Source: Pedobacter yonginensis (lineage in GTDB: Bacteria; Bacteroidota; Bacteroidia; Sphingobacteriales; Sphingobacteriaceae). Taken from it: DNA of 64,000 nucleotides. Both the position numbers and the translations under genes were made by a program. Numbering within the stretch: the first letter of the stretch is position 1; every line of letters starts with the position of its first letter. The notes below the pieces were generated by a model, which had not been told where the DNA came from, made no database searches, and saw only the letters and a program-made list of their open reading frames with translations. Shown in pieces: positions 34,785 to 44,080 of the stretch. The DNA is taken from the NCBI RefSeq assembly GCF_003173595.1, contig NZ_QGNZ01000003.1:248001-312000 (forward strand), given 5' to 3'.

Positions 34785-37052
34785 CTATTTACTTAACGAA
34801 AATGGTTTATCATTTTCATTTAAACCTCTTTTTAAGGCGGGTTGGCTATCCATTTCTAACTTTAATGTACCGCCCTTCATGATATCGCTGTGCGTAATAA
34901 AATTTTTGGTGTAAACTTTACCGTTTAGCTTGGCACTTTTTATATAAACGTTTGTTGGGCTGTTTGCTGGTGCATCTATTATAAATTTTTTGCCGTTTTC
35001 TAAATTGATGGTAATTTTCTTAAATGCGGGGCTACCCAACACGTATTCGCCGGTGCCAGGGGTTACACTGTAAAAACCTAGGGCACTTAACACATACCAC
35101 GATGAGGTTTGACCTTGATCTTCATCGCCAGGGTAACCGTTTTCTGTTGCATCGTATAATTTGTGCATCACCTCACGGGCATGAAATTGTGCTTTCCAAG
35201 GTTGGTTTGCATAGTTGTATAGGTAAACCATGTGCTGAATGGGTTGGTTTCCATGTGCATATTGCCCCATGTTTGCCACCACCATTTCGGTCATCTCGTG
35301 TATCATCCCCCCATAGGTACCTACGTTCACTTTGTTGGGCTGACTAAAAACAGAATCGAGTTTTGCAGTGAAATTTTCATTGCCTCCCATTAGGTTGATT
35401 AAGCCTTTTGTATCTTGAAAAACCGACCATTGCCAGTGCCATGCATTGCCTTCGGTGAAGGGGCCACCCCATTCAGTTGGGTCGAAATTTTGCGACCATT
35501 GGCCGTTTTCGTTTTTGCCTCTCATAAATCGGGTTGAGGGATCGTACACGTTTCTATAATTGTACATGGGTTTTTCAAAAACTTCCATATAATGTTTATC
35601 GCCGATCATTTTTGCCAATTCGTAGGCACAATAATCATCATAAGCGTATTCTAATGTTTTAGCTGTGGCTTCTCTGTATTTTGGATAAGGTACATAGCCT
35701 ATTTTATTGTATTCTGTAACTCCATCTCGCCCATTTGCTGGCCCCCAAGGGCCCTTGTTCATGGCTTCATGGTAATAGGCATCAAGTGCTTTTTTCGGAT
35801 CGAAGGTTCTGATTCCTTTGGCCCATGCATCGGCCAGTAGGGAAATGGCGTGGTTGCCAATCATGCTGCCTGCTTCGCTCGGGAATGACCATGATGGCAA
35901 CCATCCGCATTGATTGTATGCCTCCAACATGGCCTGCATGTATCTTCCGTGCATTTCTGGCTGTACCAATGCATTTAGCGGGAACTGTGCCCTGAATGTG
36001 TCCCAAAAGCCTGTGTCGGTAAACATATAACCTTCGTGTACTTTTCCATCGTATGGGCTAAAATAATAAGGTTTTCCGTTTGGATCTAATTCGTAAAACT
36101 TACGAGAAAATAAACTTGCTCTAAAGTAGCACGAATAAAAGGTTTCTATATCGGCCTGTGATCCGCCTTCTATTTCTACTTTTCCTAGCGATTTATTCCA
36201 AACGGCTGCTGCATGTTCTTTGGTATTTTCTAAAGTTTTATCGGCTCCCAGCTCTCGCTTTAAATTCAGCTCTGCTTGTGCTAAACTGATGTATGATGAT
36301 GCTGTTTTTACCTGAACTTTGGCGCCTGCTTCAAATTGGATATATGCGCCTTTACCCAAACCTTCTGCCGAAATGGAATCTGGAGCAATGGTGTTCCCTT
36401 TATTTTCCCAAGTTCCATAGGCTTTAATGGGTTGATCAAATTCGACCACAAAGTAGCTTTTCCAACCTCTTTTAAAGCCCTCTCCATTATTTACATATCC
36501 TGTTATTTTATTTGCTTTCGGATAGATTTTCACACCGCTTAAGCGGGTGTAGCCATCTAAAATTAAAAAGCTTTTTTTGCCTTTTGGATAAGTAAAGCGG
36601 AGATGTGCGCCTCGCTCTGATGGTGCAATCTCTGTGGTGATTTGATTACTGAACTGTACTTTGTAATAGTTTGGCTTGGCAATTTCATCTGCATGGCTAA
36701 ACTTGGCCTCGCGTTTGTTTTCATCTACAACCAATTCATCAACCATGGGCATAAATGAGAAAACCGCGTAATCTCTGGTCCATGAACTGCATTGATGGGC
36801 TTGTTGAAAACCTCTGATTTTATCTTTAAAGTATTGATATTTCCAGCCATCGCCATTTCTTCCTGTTTGGGGTGTCCATGTATGCATACCAAAGGGCAAA
36901 GCGGTGGTTGGGTAGGTATTGCCTCTGGTGAGTTCGTGTTTAGAATTGGTTCCCTGTAAAGTATTTACGTAGTGAACCCAATCTTTTTGTTGTGCCCATA
37001 ATCCTTTTATGGATAGGCAGAATAAAATGGATGCAATTAATTTCAGTTTCAT
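34785..37052 (-). CDS. GH92 exo-alpha-mannosidase (copy 2)
   Basis: A 755-residue exported GH92 enzyme (signal peptide about 1-20, ending LWAQ). General acid Glu534 lies in FTEGNAWHW and the base Asp643/Asp645 in GDEDQGQTSSWY. The first lobe reads GNTYPTTALPFGMHTWTPQTG. It diverges from copy 1 across the length, so the two may differ in linkage preference. It lies directly downstream of a possible GH42-like glycosidase gene (23 bases) and upstream of a ROK kinase, giving an enzyme/kinase module parallel to that at 20-24 kb. A short TG repeat lies just before its start. Confidence 0.95.
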   Translation of the reverse strand: MKLKLIASILFCLSIKGLWAQQKDWVHYVNTLQGTNSKHELTRGNTYPTTALPFGMHTWTPQTGRNGDGWKYQYFKDKIRGFQQAHQCSSWTRDYAVFSFMPMVDELVVDENKREAKFSHADEIAKPNYYKVQFSNQITTEIAPSERGAHLRFTYPKGKKSFLILDGYTRLSGVKIYPKANKITGYVNNGEGFKRGWKSYFVVEFDQPIKAYGTWENKGNTIAPDSISAEGLGKGAYIQFEAGAKVQVKTASSYISLAQAELNLKRELGADKTLENTKEHAAAVWNKSLGKVEIEGGSQADIETFYSCYFRASLFSRKFYELDPNGKPYYFSPYDGKVHEGYMFTDTGFWDTFRAQFPLNALVQPEMHGRYMQAMLEAYNQCGWLPSWSFPSEAGSMIGNHAISLLADAWAKGIRTFDPKKALDAYYHEAMNKGPWGPANGRDGVTEYNKIGYVPYPKYREATAKTLEYAYDDYCAYELAKMIGDKHYMEVFEKPMYNYRNVYDPSTRFMRGKNENGQWSQNFDPTEWGGPFTEGNAWHWQWSVFQDTKGLINLMGGNENFTAKLDSVFSQPNKVNVGTYGGMIHEMTEMVVANMGQYAHGNQPIQHMVYLYNYANQPWKAQFHAREVMHKLYDATENGYPGDEDQGQTSSWYVLSALGFYSVTPGTGEYVLGSPAFKKITINLENGKKFIIDAPANSPTNVYIKSAKLNGKVYTKNFITHSDIMKGGTLKLEMDSQPALKRGLNENDKPFSLSK

Positions 37053-37075
37053 TTGTGTGTTTGTGTGTGTGTATT

Positions 37076-39253
37076 TTACCAGCGGAGGTTAACCTCTACC
37101 CCTTCGCTAAAATTTTCAAAGCCTAACAATAGTGTTTTCGACTGCTCGTCCCATTCGTTTTTGGTGAGCGCTATAGCTGTGCCGCCTCTGCTTGCCGTAC
37201 AATTTTTTGGTTTTGCGGGCAGTAAAATCCGCATGATGTTTTTGGTATTGGATGGACTTTTGGCCATAAATTGGTAACTGTTTTTGGTTAAAACCTCGTC
37301 AGTTACCCGAGCCGCAGCGGCCAAAGTTTGTGGCTTGTTTTGATCTTCTACTTTAGCCATATCAAACAAATAGGCTTGGTTACCAGGCTGAATGCTTTTT
37401 TGCTGAATGACAGGTAATTCTGGATCGAACAAATCGATAAATATTCCTTCTAACACCAGGGGATCTTTGTTTTTACTCTCCTCTAAAACCGCTGCAATTA
37501 CAAAAGGACCTCGCTTTAATAAGAAGTTATTTTTGGTAACAAATAATCCGGCTTTTGCTGATGTTTCGTAAGCCTCTTGAATGGTGGTGATAAAATCAGC
37601 ATCGCCATTGGCTTTCATAACCAACTCTTTCGGATCTTGCCTAACAATATATACTTTACCCTTTCCTACTGGGTAGGTGGACTTATTGGCATTTTCGCCA
37701 ATTCCCATTAAGCCGAACAAATGTTCTGATGGTGCATTAAAACTATTGCCACCAGTGTTCCACCATTCTTTAACATTCTGAAATGGATCTGTATCTCTAC
37801 CATAATAAACCAAAACCCCACCACTCTTTACCCATTTTACCAACTCTTGATGATTTTCTGCACTAGAAGGTTTCATGTTAGAATAGGTCATAATCAGCAC
37901 TTTCAAATCTTTCAGCGTATTTTTGTTGGCTAAATTTTCCATATGCACTGTTTCTACAGGGATGCCATGTTTTAAAAGCGGAATGGCCATTCCATAAAAA
38001 TTAGATAAATACGGATCGCTGTAACCGGCATGGCTTGGGTAATTTTGAAACATTAAGGAGTTAGACAACAAAACACCAATCCCCTGGGTGCCGTTTAATT
38101 TATTTTTTGATAAGGGCATTTGGTTTAAGGAGTTCACCATTACCTGCATTTGTGTGGCATAAGCGGGAGAAATGGATTGTTTCTCTTTCATCCCTTCTAC
38201 ACTAAACTTACCCTGATAAATGCGATTGGGCCAAGGCATCACCTCATAATTATCTACCATCGGGTATAATAATTCTGCTGTGAAAGTGGCTTGATAATTA
38301 ACTTTATAATCTTCCCATGATCTGGGTCTATCCTCTATTGGATCGGTTAGAAAGAATATTTTTCTTCCCGTTGGGGCGGTCATGGATACCATTGAACCAT
38401 ACTCCAAAAAAGCATTTTCGAAAACACGCTCTTTGCTTTTCCCATTGTAAAAAACAGGTTCTCGAGCGGTGCCTGTCCATACCTGAGCAATGTAGCCGTC
38501 CATACCATCTAAATTGGCCAAACTGGCTTCTGGACTAACAATATGCCACGATGAATAATTGAGTAAAGAATGTGTAGGCACAAAACACTTTACCCTTTTG
38601 CCTAGGCTTTGGCTATAATTTTTAACATAGCTAAAAACCTCTTTCAAAGCGTTAAAGTATAATTGGTATTTAAGTTTTGAGGATAAATAGGTAGCCTCCG
38701 GCGATTCGTGCTGCGCCATCCAGGGGAAACCATAATAATTTTGCCAGGCCTTTTTAAAAGCATCTCCGTATCCGGCTCTTGCCCAAAACTCTGGTTCTTC
38801 CAAATAAATAGCCGTTACGCCTGCATCAATCGCTCGCTTAACATGGGTTTTCATGTAAGCAATGTAGCTTGGGGTGGGTAATGTATAGGGCACGTTTTTA
38901 CCATGCCAAATGGTTTCTCCGTTTTGCGTCATCTGGCCTTCATCCAAATGATTTTTTCCGTCCCACTCGCCCAAAAAATAATCTTTGTACTGTCCCCAGG
39001 CAATACCTGTCATAAACTGCACTTCATACCCTTTGTCTCGATAGCCTTTTACGCGTTCTTCAAAGTTGCCGTTGGCATCGTTTATGCCGTAAACCATGGC
39101 AATGTCTGAGCGAACATCATAATCTGCACTCCAAGGTGCAGCTACCTGGAATGAAGTTTTTTCTTTAGATTTTACCTGTGCCAAAACATTGCCTTGCGTA
39201 AAACAAACCACAATTGCAGTTAATATTAATGCGTAAAATGCTTGGTTTCTCAT
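37076..39253 (-). CDS. Possible glycoside hydrolase of GH42-like architecture, unclassified
   Basis: A 725-residue exported protein when started at the ATG at 39253 (signal peptide ending VLAQ). Residues about 40-400 look like a (beta/alpha)8 barrel: TAIYLEEPEFWARAGYGDAF at 148-167 carries Glu152, Glu153 and Glu155, candidate acid/base positions, and NYEVMPWPNRIY may hold the nucleophile. Residues about 430-560 resemble a glutamine-amidotransferase-like domain (GVLLSNSLMFQNYPSHAGYS; VLIMTYSNMKPSS; GGVLVYYGRDTDP), as found in beta-galactosidase trimerisation domains. A C-terminal beta domain follows. I do not recognise an assigned family. Its place between the DUF4965 protein and GH92 suggests a new enzyme of mannose-glycan breakdown. 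Confidence 0.55.
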   Translation of the reverse strand: MRNQAFYALILTAIVVCFTQGNVLAQVKSKEKTSFQVAAPWSADYDVRSDIAMVYGINDANGNFEERVKGYRDKGYEVQFMTGIAWGQYKDYFLGEWDGKNHLDEGQMTQNGETIWHGKNVPYTLPTPSYIAYMKTHVKRAIDAGVTAIYLEEPEFWARAGYGDAFKKAWQNYYGFPWMAQHESPEATYLSSKLKYQLYFNALKEVFSYVKNYSQSLGKRVKCFVPTHSLLNYSSWHIVSPEASLANLDGMDGYIAQVWTGTAREPVFYNGKSKERVFENAFLEYGSMVSMTAPTGRKIFFLTDPIEDRPRSWEDYKVNYQATFTAELLYPMVDNYEVMPWPNRIYQGKFSVEGMKEKQSISPAYATQMQVMVNSLNQMPLSKNKLNGTQGIGVLLSNSLMFQNYPSHAGYSDPYLSNFYGMAIPLLKHGIPVETVHMENLANKNTLKDLKVLIMTYSNMKPSSAENHQELVKWVKSGGVLVYYGRDTDPFQNVKEWWNTGGNSFNAPSEHLFGLMGIGENANKSTYPVGKGKVYIVRQDPKELVMKANGDADFITTIQEAYETSAKAGLFVTKNNFLLKRGPFVIAAVLEESKNKDPLVLEGIFIDLFDPELPVIQQKSIQPGNQAYLFDMAKVEDQNKPQTLAAAARVTDEVLTKNSYQFMAKSPSNTKNIMRILLPAKPKNCTASRGGTAIALTKNEWDEQSKTLLLGFENFSEGVEVNLRW

Positions 39254-39370
39254 AGGATCGTGTGCTGAGATATTAGAGCAGGAAAACGTTTTTGTTTGGT
39301 TGGGTACTTGTAATTTTTGGCGATGCTTACAGGATTTAACCAAGAAGCAGCGCCAAAAAAGGTTTTATTT

Positions 39371-41815
39371 TTATTTAATATTCCATTGATCTGCTAAGAG
39401 TTTGATAAAATAACCGCCTACAACACTCCTCGCTTGGAAGCCCGTCATTTTTCCATCAGTAGTTTCATGCCAATCGCTTAGCGGAACTCGACTGGTCGTT
39501 TCATTTGCAAACTTGTAAATGGGCTTAATGAATTTCTGAAAGTCTGCTTCGTTATCGGCCAAGGTGGCTGTCCACATAATCCAATCAGATTTTGTATAGG
39601 TTCTACGGCTATCCAATGGCAAACCGAAATCTTTCTGTTTCGTTAAATAGAAGTTAATTTCCTTTTTATACACTTCAGCCGGGAAAAGATCAAGTTTTAA
39701 AAGTTTATCCCAAACCAAATTATATTTCTGGCTCCAGGTGTTTTTATCATTGAAGGTTAGCGCATAGTGGTCGCCATCATCGGCAAGTTTCATCCAGTTT
39801 TTGGCCATTTCTAGCGCTGCGGCTCTGTATTTCTTTGCAATTTCGGTTTTGCCTAATTTTTCGGCCATTTGGGCATAGCCACCCAAAGCCACGATTGCTT
39901 TTACTGATAAATTTGAGTTACGTGCTAAATGACCAGCAAAATCATCCGTACACAATTGATTGGCTGGATCGAAACCTTCTCTTAACAGGTAATCGGCCCA
40001 AACCGACATCACCTCCCAGTGCTTTTCTGCATATTTTGCGTTGCCTTCTGCCTTGGTTATGGCCGCAGTTAAAATAATCATGTTCCCAGCTTCTTCTACC
40101 GGCATATCTTCTCCATAAGTTTGACCATTTGCCAAAGGATAGGTTCCCAAGTCATGCGCAGCAAAAGGTTTTTTCCATTTCCCACTTTCTGAGTAGTAGA
40201 AAATTCCATTCAGCATACCTTTTAGCAGTTCTGGGTTGTACACCAAATATTGTGGAGCCGATGGATAGGTTACATCAACGGTATTGATAGAGCCATTACT
40301 GAAATTTTCTTTGGAAAGAAATAGGATATCACCATTTGGTGCATACACAATTTTGTGGGCGGCAACGCTTTGCCTGTATGCCAACTTACATAAATCGGCA
40401 TATTCTTTACCACCTGCTTTTTTTGCATCGGCATAGAGCTTAGCATCAAAGGCGGTTGTTTTGGCTTTTAGGTTAGTATAATCGGCACTTGCTGTAGCCA
40501 ATAGGTCTTCGAAATTTTCTTTACCAGATTGGTTCCAAACTGGCGACAATTTTTCGCCGAAGTACTCTACTGATTTTAAATCATCATAACCCAATAGAAT
40601 GTACTTTTCTACAGGTGTAGAACTTACTGAGCCAAAAGGAATTACGCTGCCTAAATCTAAGTTTCTACTTTCTAAAACTTCTGCCTTTGCAGGATATTGA
40701 GCACTGGTGAAGCTTTTTAAGTTTGCACTTTGCTTACCAATGAACTGTTTTGCATTAAACTTTGAGGGAATTGCAACATAAACATATCCCCAATCGATCC
40801 GCACATCATCGCCACGTTTTTTTAAGATGGGTTGTTCTACTGTTCCGGCTTTTAAAATGGAAAGATTATTTTTTGAACTTTTCCAAGCGGAAACTTCCTG
40901 ACCTGGGGTGTTAACAGCAAGATTAGATGAGGCACTGAAATAAACATCAACTTTATGGGCCTTGGCATCATTAGATTTAACGGTGTAGCTTATGTAGCTG
41001 ATTGGTCTGGCGGTTAACTTAATGTCGTTTAGCAGTAATGGCGATGTGAAGGTGACCTGTAAATTTACCTTACCGCAGCTAAAAGTATAATTGGTTTTTG
41101 TAGCCTCTACGGTAACCCCGGTTTGCGTGGCCGATAAAATGTTAGATTCGCCTGGTATTTCTTCTACTATGCCGGCATCTAAATGGCGACCTCCAGCTGT
41201 ATTTTTACAATGGATGGCCAAAATGTTTTCTCCAGATTTTAATGCGCCATCTGGAATGGGCAAATAGATATAATCCGAAACGTAGCCTCTTTTTTGATAA
41301 ATGGTTTTTCCGTTTAAGAACACCACAACGTTATCATCGTGATTGAGCTTTAAATATTTCTTTGTGGATGATACGTTTGCCACTGTAAATTTCCTACGGA
41401 AGTAAAGATCATCGGTAGTCCATTTCGTTTTGGCCAACTGCCCATCGCCAAAAGGTGCTGCGCTTTTTTTCCATTGACTGTCGTTATATGCAATCGTATT
41501 CCAGCCATCTTCAGGCTTATCAAAAGTATAGTTGGCTTGGTAGCTTTGCTCATCTGTCGCGGGCAAAATGGTTTTATATTCTTTACTTTCTGAACCTAGG
41601 AAACGGTAAAATTGATCATCAACTTTGATTATACCCAATAGAGATTGTTCTTTGCCTGTCCAATGCTTGGTTACGGATTGATTAAGTTGATCGCTGAAGG
41701 ACCAAGTACTGAAATAAGCATCATGCGTGATGAGTGGATAGGCTGGGGCTTTGTCTTGTCCGTTTGATTTTATACCGAACAGTAAGCATAATGCCAATAG
41801 GCAAAGATTTCTCAT
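39371..41815 (-). CDS. DUF4964/DUF5127/DUF4965/DUF1793 (glutaminase A-like) exported protein
   Basis: An 814-residue exported protein (signal peptide about 1-19). It has the N-terminal DUF4964-like start (APAYPLITHDAYFSTWSFSDQLNQ), an inserted galactose-binding-like segment at about 95-225 (DLYFRRKFTVANV, YLKLNHDDNVVVFLNGKTIY), then DUF5127, DUF4965 and DUF1793 helical parts (e.g. EDMPVEEAGNMIILTAAITK; DSRRTYTKSDWIMWTATLADN). The family is named for fungal glutaminase A but is often found with glycan-degrading genes, and an (alpha/alpha)-barrel glycosidase role is possible. An operator palindrome is 129 bases upstream. It is the first gene of a minus-strand run toward GH92. Confidence 0.75.
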   Translation of the reverse strand: MRNLCLLALCLLFGIKSNGQDKAPAYPLITHDAYFSTWSFSDQLNQSVTKHWTGKEQSLLGIIKVDDQFYRFLGSESKEYKTILPATDEQSYQANYTFDKPEDGWNTIAYNDSQWKKSAAPFGDGQLAKTKWTTDDLYFRRKFTVANVSSTKKYLKLNHDDNVVVFLNGKTIYQKRGYVSDYIYLPIPDGALKSGENILAIHCKNTAGGRHLDAGIVEEIPGESNILSATQTGVTVEATKTNYTFSCGKVNLQVTFTSPLLLNDIKLTARPISYISYTVKSNDAKAHKVDVYFSASSNLAVNTPGQEVSAWKSSKNNLSILKAGTVEQPILKKRGDDVRIDWGYVYVAIPSKFNAKQFIGKQSANLKSFTSAQYPAKAEVLESRNLDLGSVIPFGSVSSTPVEKYILLGYDDLKSVEYFGEKLSPVWNQSGKENFEDLLATASADYTNLKAKTTAFDAKLYADAKKAGGKEYADLCKLAYRQSVAAHKIVYAPNGDILFLSKENFSNGSINTVDVTYPSAPQYLVYNPELLKGMLNGIFYYSESGKWKKPFAAHDLGTYPLANGQTYGEDMPVEEAGNMIILTAAITKAEGNAKYAEKHWEVMSVWADYLLREGFDPANQLCTDDFAGHLARNSNLSVKAIVALGGYAQMAEKLGKTEIAKKYRAAALEMAKNWMKLADDGDHYALTFNDKNTWSQKYNLVWDKLLKLDLFPAEVYKKEINFYLTKQKDFGLPLDSRRTYTKSDWIMWTATLADNEADFQKFIKPIYKFANETTSRVPLSDWHETTDGKMTGFQARSVVGGYFIKLLADQWNIK

Positions 41816-41842
41816 AAATAATTTATTTGGTTGATTAACTTC

Positions 41843-41856
41843 ATAAAAGGTTTTAC
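41843..41856. promoter_or_regulatory. Degenerate LacI-type operator near the glutaminase A-like gene
   Basis: ATAAAAGGTTTTAC, two mismatches from GTAAAACGTTTTAC, 28 bases before the start of the gene at 41815. It lies downstream of the putative -7 box at 41891-41898. Confidence 0.4.
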
Positions 41857-41890
41857 TAAATCAATAAGCCTCTGTTATTCAGAATTTTGA

Positions 41891-41898
41891 CAAAAATA
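41891..41898 (-). promoter_or_regulatory. Possible -7 box for the glutaminase A-like gene
   Basis: Minus-strand TATTTTTG matches the Bacteroidetes -7 consensus TAnnTTTG. No convincing -33 TTG is at the expected spacing, so the call is weak. Confidence 0.3.
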
Positions 41899-41943
41899 AT
41901 CGTATCGCAATTTTGTTTGGAATATGGATTTTCAACGAATTAA

Positions 41944-41959
41944 AGTAAAACGTTTTACT
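41944..41959. promoter_or_regulatory. LacI-type operator palindrome upstream of the glutaminase A-like gene
   Basis: AGTAAAACGTTTTACT, a perfect 16-base palindrome with central CG, between the LacI gene and the glutaminase A-like gene. Confidence 0.7.
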
Positions 41960-42029
41960 AAATTCAATATTAGATAATTTTAACCCATATAGAAAAAGGC
42001 TTTGGTAATATTGATGTTACAGTAAAATA

Positions 42030-43034
42030 TTAATCTCTGATGATGAGCTTGGCGGGGATGATTACTTGTTGGTTTTCCAACTTGGTTTTAGAGGATAATT
42101 GACTTAAAATCATTTTGATAACGGTTTCTGCAATTTCTTCTAGGGGTTGTTGTACCGTAGAAATACTGGGGGTGTGAAGTTCGAAAGCTTCGTGGTCATC
42201 ATAGGCAATTACGGCAAAGTCATCACCAATTTGTTTGTTGATTTGTTTTAAAACTTTTAAGCCGCTAATCGCTAAATAGTTGGTTGCAAATAACACTGCA
42301 TCAATTTTTTGGCTTTGGAGCAGGGCTTTTATTTGGCTAATGGTTGCTGCCTCCTCTTGGTTGAAGGGAATCTTTACTACTAAGTTATCGCCATAGGTAA
42401 TGCCATGATCTTCCAAAGCTTTTTTGTAGCCATCATAGCGTTCGGTAATTTGTTGTACATCAATATCTGTTGTTACTAATGCGATGTTCTTTTTCCCCTG
42501 TTTAATAAAGCTTTCGATAGATTGGTAAGAGGCGTTAAAATGATCGGCGCCCACGTAATTGGTATCTACGTTGGGTAAGTTTCTATCAAATAGAATAACG
42601 GGCTTGTTATCGGTTAGAAGCATATTGATGTCTTCTTCTATACCTTTAATGGGCGAAATAATGTAGGCATCAACCTTTCTGGATTTGAACATGTTGATCA
42701 ACTCTTTTGCTTTATCTACATTATTTTCGGTACTCGAATAAATAATTTTATATCCTCTTTTGTAAGCCTTATCTTCAATTAATCGGGCTATTCTGGAGAA
42801 AAAAGAGTTGGAAATGTCTTCAATAATTAACCCAATGATGTTTGAATTGCCTGTTCTCAAACTTCGTGCAATTTGATTGGGCTTATAACCGCTTTCCTCA
42901 ATGATGCGTTCAACTTTTTCAATTACCGCTTCGCTTATGGATTTCTCTTTGGCTTTGCCATTAATAATGAACGAAACTGTGGTTATGGATACATTTGCTT
43001 GTACCGCTATATCTTTAATCGAAAGCGTTTTCAT
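42030..43034 (-). CDS. LacI-family transcriptional regulator
   Basis: A 334-residue cytoplasmic regulator. The N-terminal helix-turn-helix (SIKDIAVQANVSITTVSFIING) and hinge helix (GYKPNQIARSLRTG) are complete, followed by a periplasmic-binding-like effector domain (NIIGLIIEDISNSFF; VDAYIISPIKGIEEDI; AYDDHEAFELHTPSISTVQQP). It should bind palindromic operators and release them, or bind better, on binding a sugar signal. Its gene lies at the edge of PUL 1 and the operator-like palindromes of the locus have the central CG expected of this family. A degenerate site 105 bases upstream suggests autoregulation. Confidence 0.92.
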   Translation of the reverse strand: MKTLSIKDIAVQANVSITTVSFIINGKAKEKSISEAVIEKVERIIEESGYKPNQIARSLRTGNSNIIGLIIEDISNSFFSRIARLIEDKAYKRGYKIIYSSTENNVDKAKELINMFKSRKVDAYIISPIKGIEEDINMLLTDNKPVILFDRNLPNVDTNYVGADHFNASYQSIESFIKQGKKNIALVTTDIDVQQITERYDGYKKALEDHGITYGDNLVVKIPFNQEEAATISQIKALLQSQKIDAVLFATNYLAISGLKVLKQINKQIGDDFAVIAYDDHEAFELHTPSISTVQQPLEEIAETVIKMILSQLSSKTKLENQQVIIPAKLIIRD

Positions 43035-43473
43035 TTATGAAAGTGTTCTGTGTTTGGTTAGATACTTAACCAAAAATACGTAAAAATACTGATTTTAATT
43101 TTGGCTAAATATAATGGTTAATATTTAATTTTTTCATTGTTAATCGTTTTACATGATTTCACCTGCTTTTTTAGTTATTAATGGAGGTTTATGTAAAAAA
43201 TAAATCCTTTTTAGACAACAAAGGCGTTTTACAGCGATTGTTTAAGCTGAGGGTATGGGATATGACAATTATTCTAAAATGAATAATGGGTTAACTGGGA
43301 GAGGATTGTGGAGCTGGAAATATCAGGCAGGACTTCATACAAAAAAAGGGATTCTGTAAGCCTAAATTTAATCTGAAAACTTTGAAATATCTAGATGTTT
43401 GGCCAAGACAAATGTTTGGCATAACAAACTGAGTGCTCCGCTAACGAAGACTGATTTCTTGCTTCTGGCATAA
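43035..43473. other. Intergenic region without a clear gene
   Basis: A 439-base gap between the lacI-family gene and the antitoxin gene. It holds the degenerate operator. Around 43214-43236, AACAAAGGCGTTTTACAGCG looks like an imperfect copy of the hairpin sequence at 44315-44344. No gene is supported. Confidence 0.4.
43139..43152. promoter_or_regulatory. Degenerate LacI-type operator upstream of the lacI-family gene
   Basis: GTTAATCGTTTTAC, 12 of 14 bases as in GTAAAACGTTTTAC. It is 105 bases upstream of the regulator start, so it may serve autoregulation. Confidence 0.45.
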
Positions 43474-43626
43474 TTATCTTAACAATTTGGTTGTTCTTCT
43501 ATTTAAATATTCTTTAAATTCTGCAAAGGTTTTGCCTTTCGTATCTTTTGCAATTTTCTCTTTAACCGCTCTGAAGAATTTAACCGTGTCAAATTCTTTT
43601 TCTGTAGTATTTGCTTTATTATTCAT
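43474..43626 (-). CDS. Small antitoxin-like protein paired with PIN toxin
   Basis: A 50-residue protein (MNNKANTTEKEFDTVKFFRA and onward) starting at the ATG at 43626, overlapping the 3' end of the PIN gene by 8 bases, as in toxin-antitoxin operons. The FDxVKFxRxVKEKI stretch and charged helix (FAEFKEYLNRR) are like small proteins encoded next to VapC-like PIN toxins in Bacteroidetes. It seems intact although the toxin is broken. The toxin-first order is unusual for VapBC but common for this subgroup. Confidence 0.6.
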   Translation of the reverse strand: MNNKANTTEKEFDTVKFFRAVKEKIAKDTKGKTFAEFKEYLNRRTTKLLR

Positions 43627-44080
43627 TTGTTATAATATCTCTTGGTGAACGAATGTCTAGCTGAATGTGCCCATTTTTAACATTAATGGCATTGTAACCT
43701 CTAATTCTAAAAACATTTACGATATGTTTAAAATTCCAGCTCACTAAATAATCAACCTTATTTATTGTGGCACATGCAATGTGTCTGCAATCATCAATAC
43801 TTGTTTCTCCAACTACTTTTTCTTCAATATATTCCTCAGCGAGCTGATTGATTTCTTCCGTAATTTCAACAAATTCCGTTTGATCAGGGCTGAGACTCAA
43901 AAAATGTTTTTAAACTTTCTCGGGTGCATTTTCCAGTTCATATTCACTAAGATCAGAGTAAACACAAATGACCTCTCCATTTTTAACCATCTCAAAAAGC
44001 AATTCAGTTTCTTTTTGGAATTCAATATCATAAACGCCACCAAATACGGAAGTGTCGAAGTATAATCTGGGTTTTCTCAT
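43619..44080 (-). pseudogene. PIN-domain (VapC-like) toxin gene with in-frame stop
   Basis: One frame runs from the ATG at 44080 (MRKPRLYFDTSVFGGVYDIE) to 43619, 153 codons plus stop, but codon 57 (43910-43912) is TAA. The first part has the PIN-fold Asp (YFDTSV) and the second has SIDDCRHIACATINKVDYLVSWNF, where Asp and the WNFKH motif are typical. Both halves are in the same reading frame, so the break is a nonsense change, not a frameshift. The protein would be an RNase toxin of a type II system. The second half also has an alternative TTG start at 43900. Sequencing error is possible. Confidence 0.75.

Noticed and set aside
37053..37073. Short GTGTGT run before GH92 copy 2 as a phase-variable repeat
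   Set aside because: The run is short and interrupted, and it lies outside the coding sequence, so switching cannot be supported.
43619..43900. The 93-residue half of the PIN protein as an independent gene starting at 43900
   Set aside because: It lacks the N-terminal PIN core, starts with TTG and continues in frame from an upstream ATG through a TAA. A broken longer gene explains it better.
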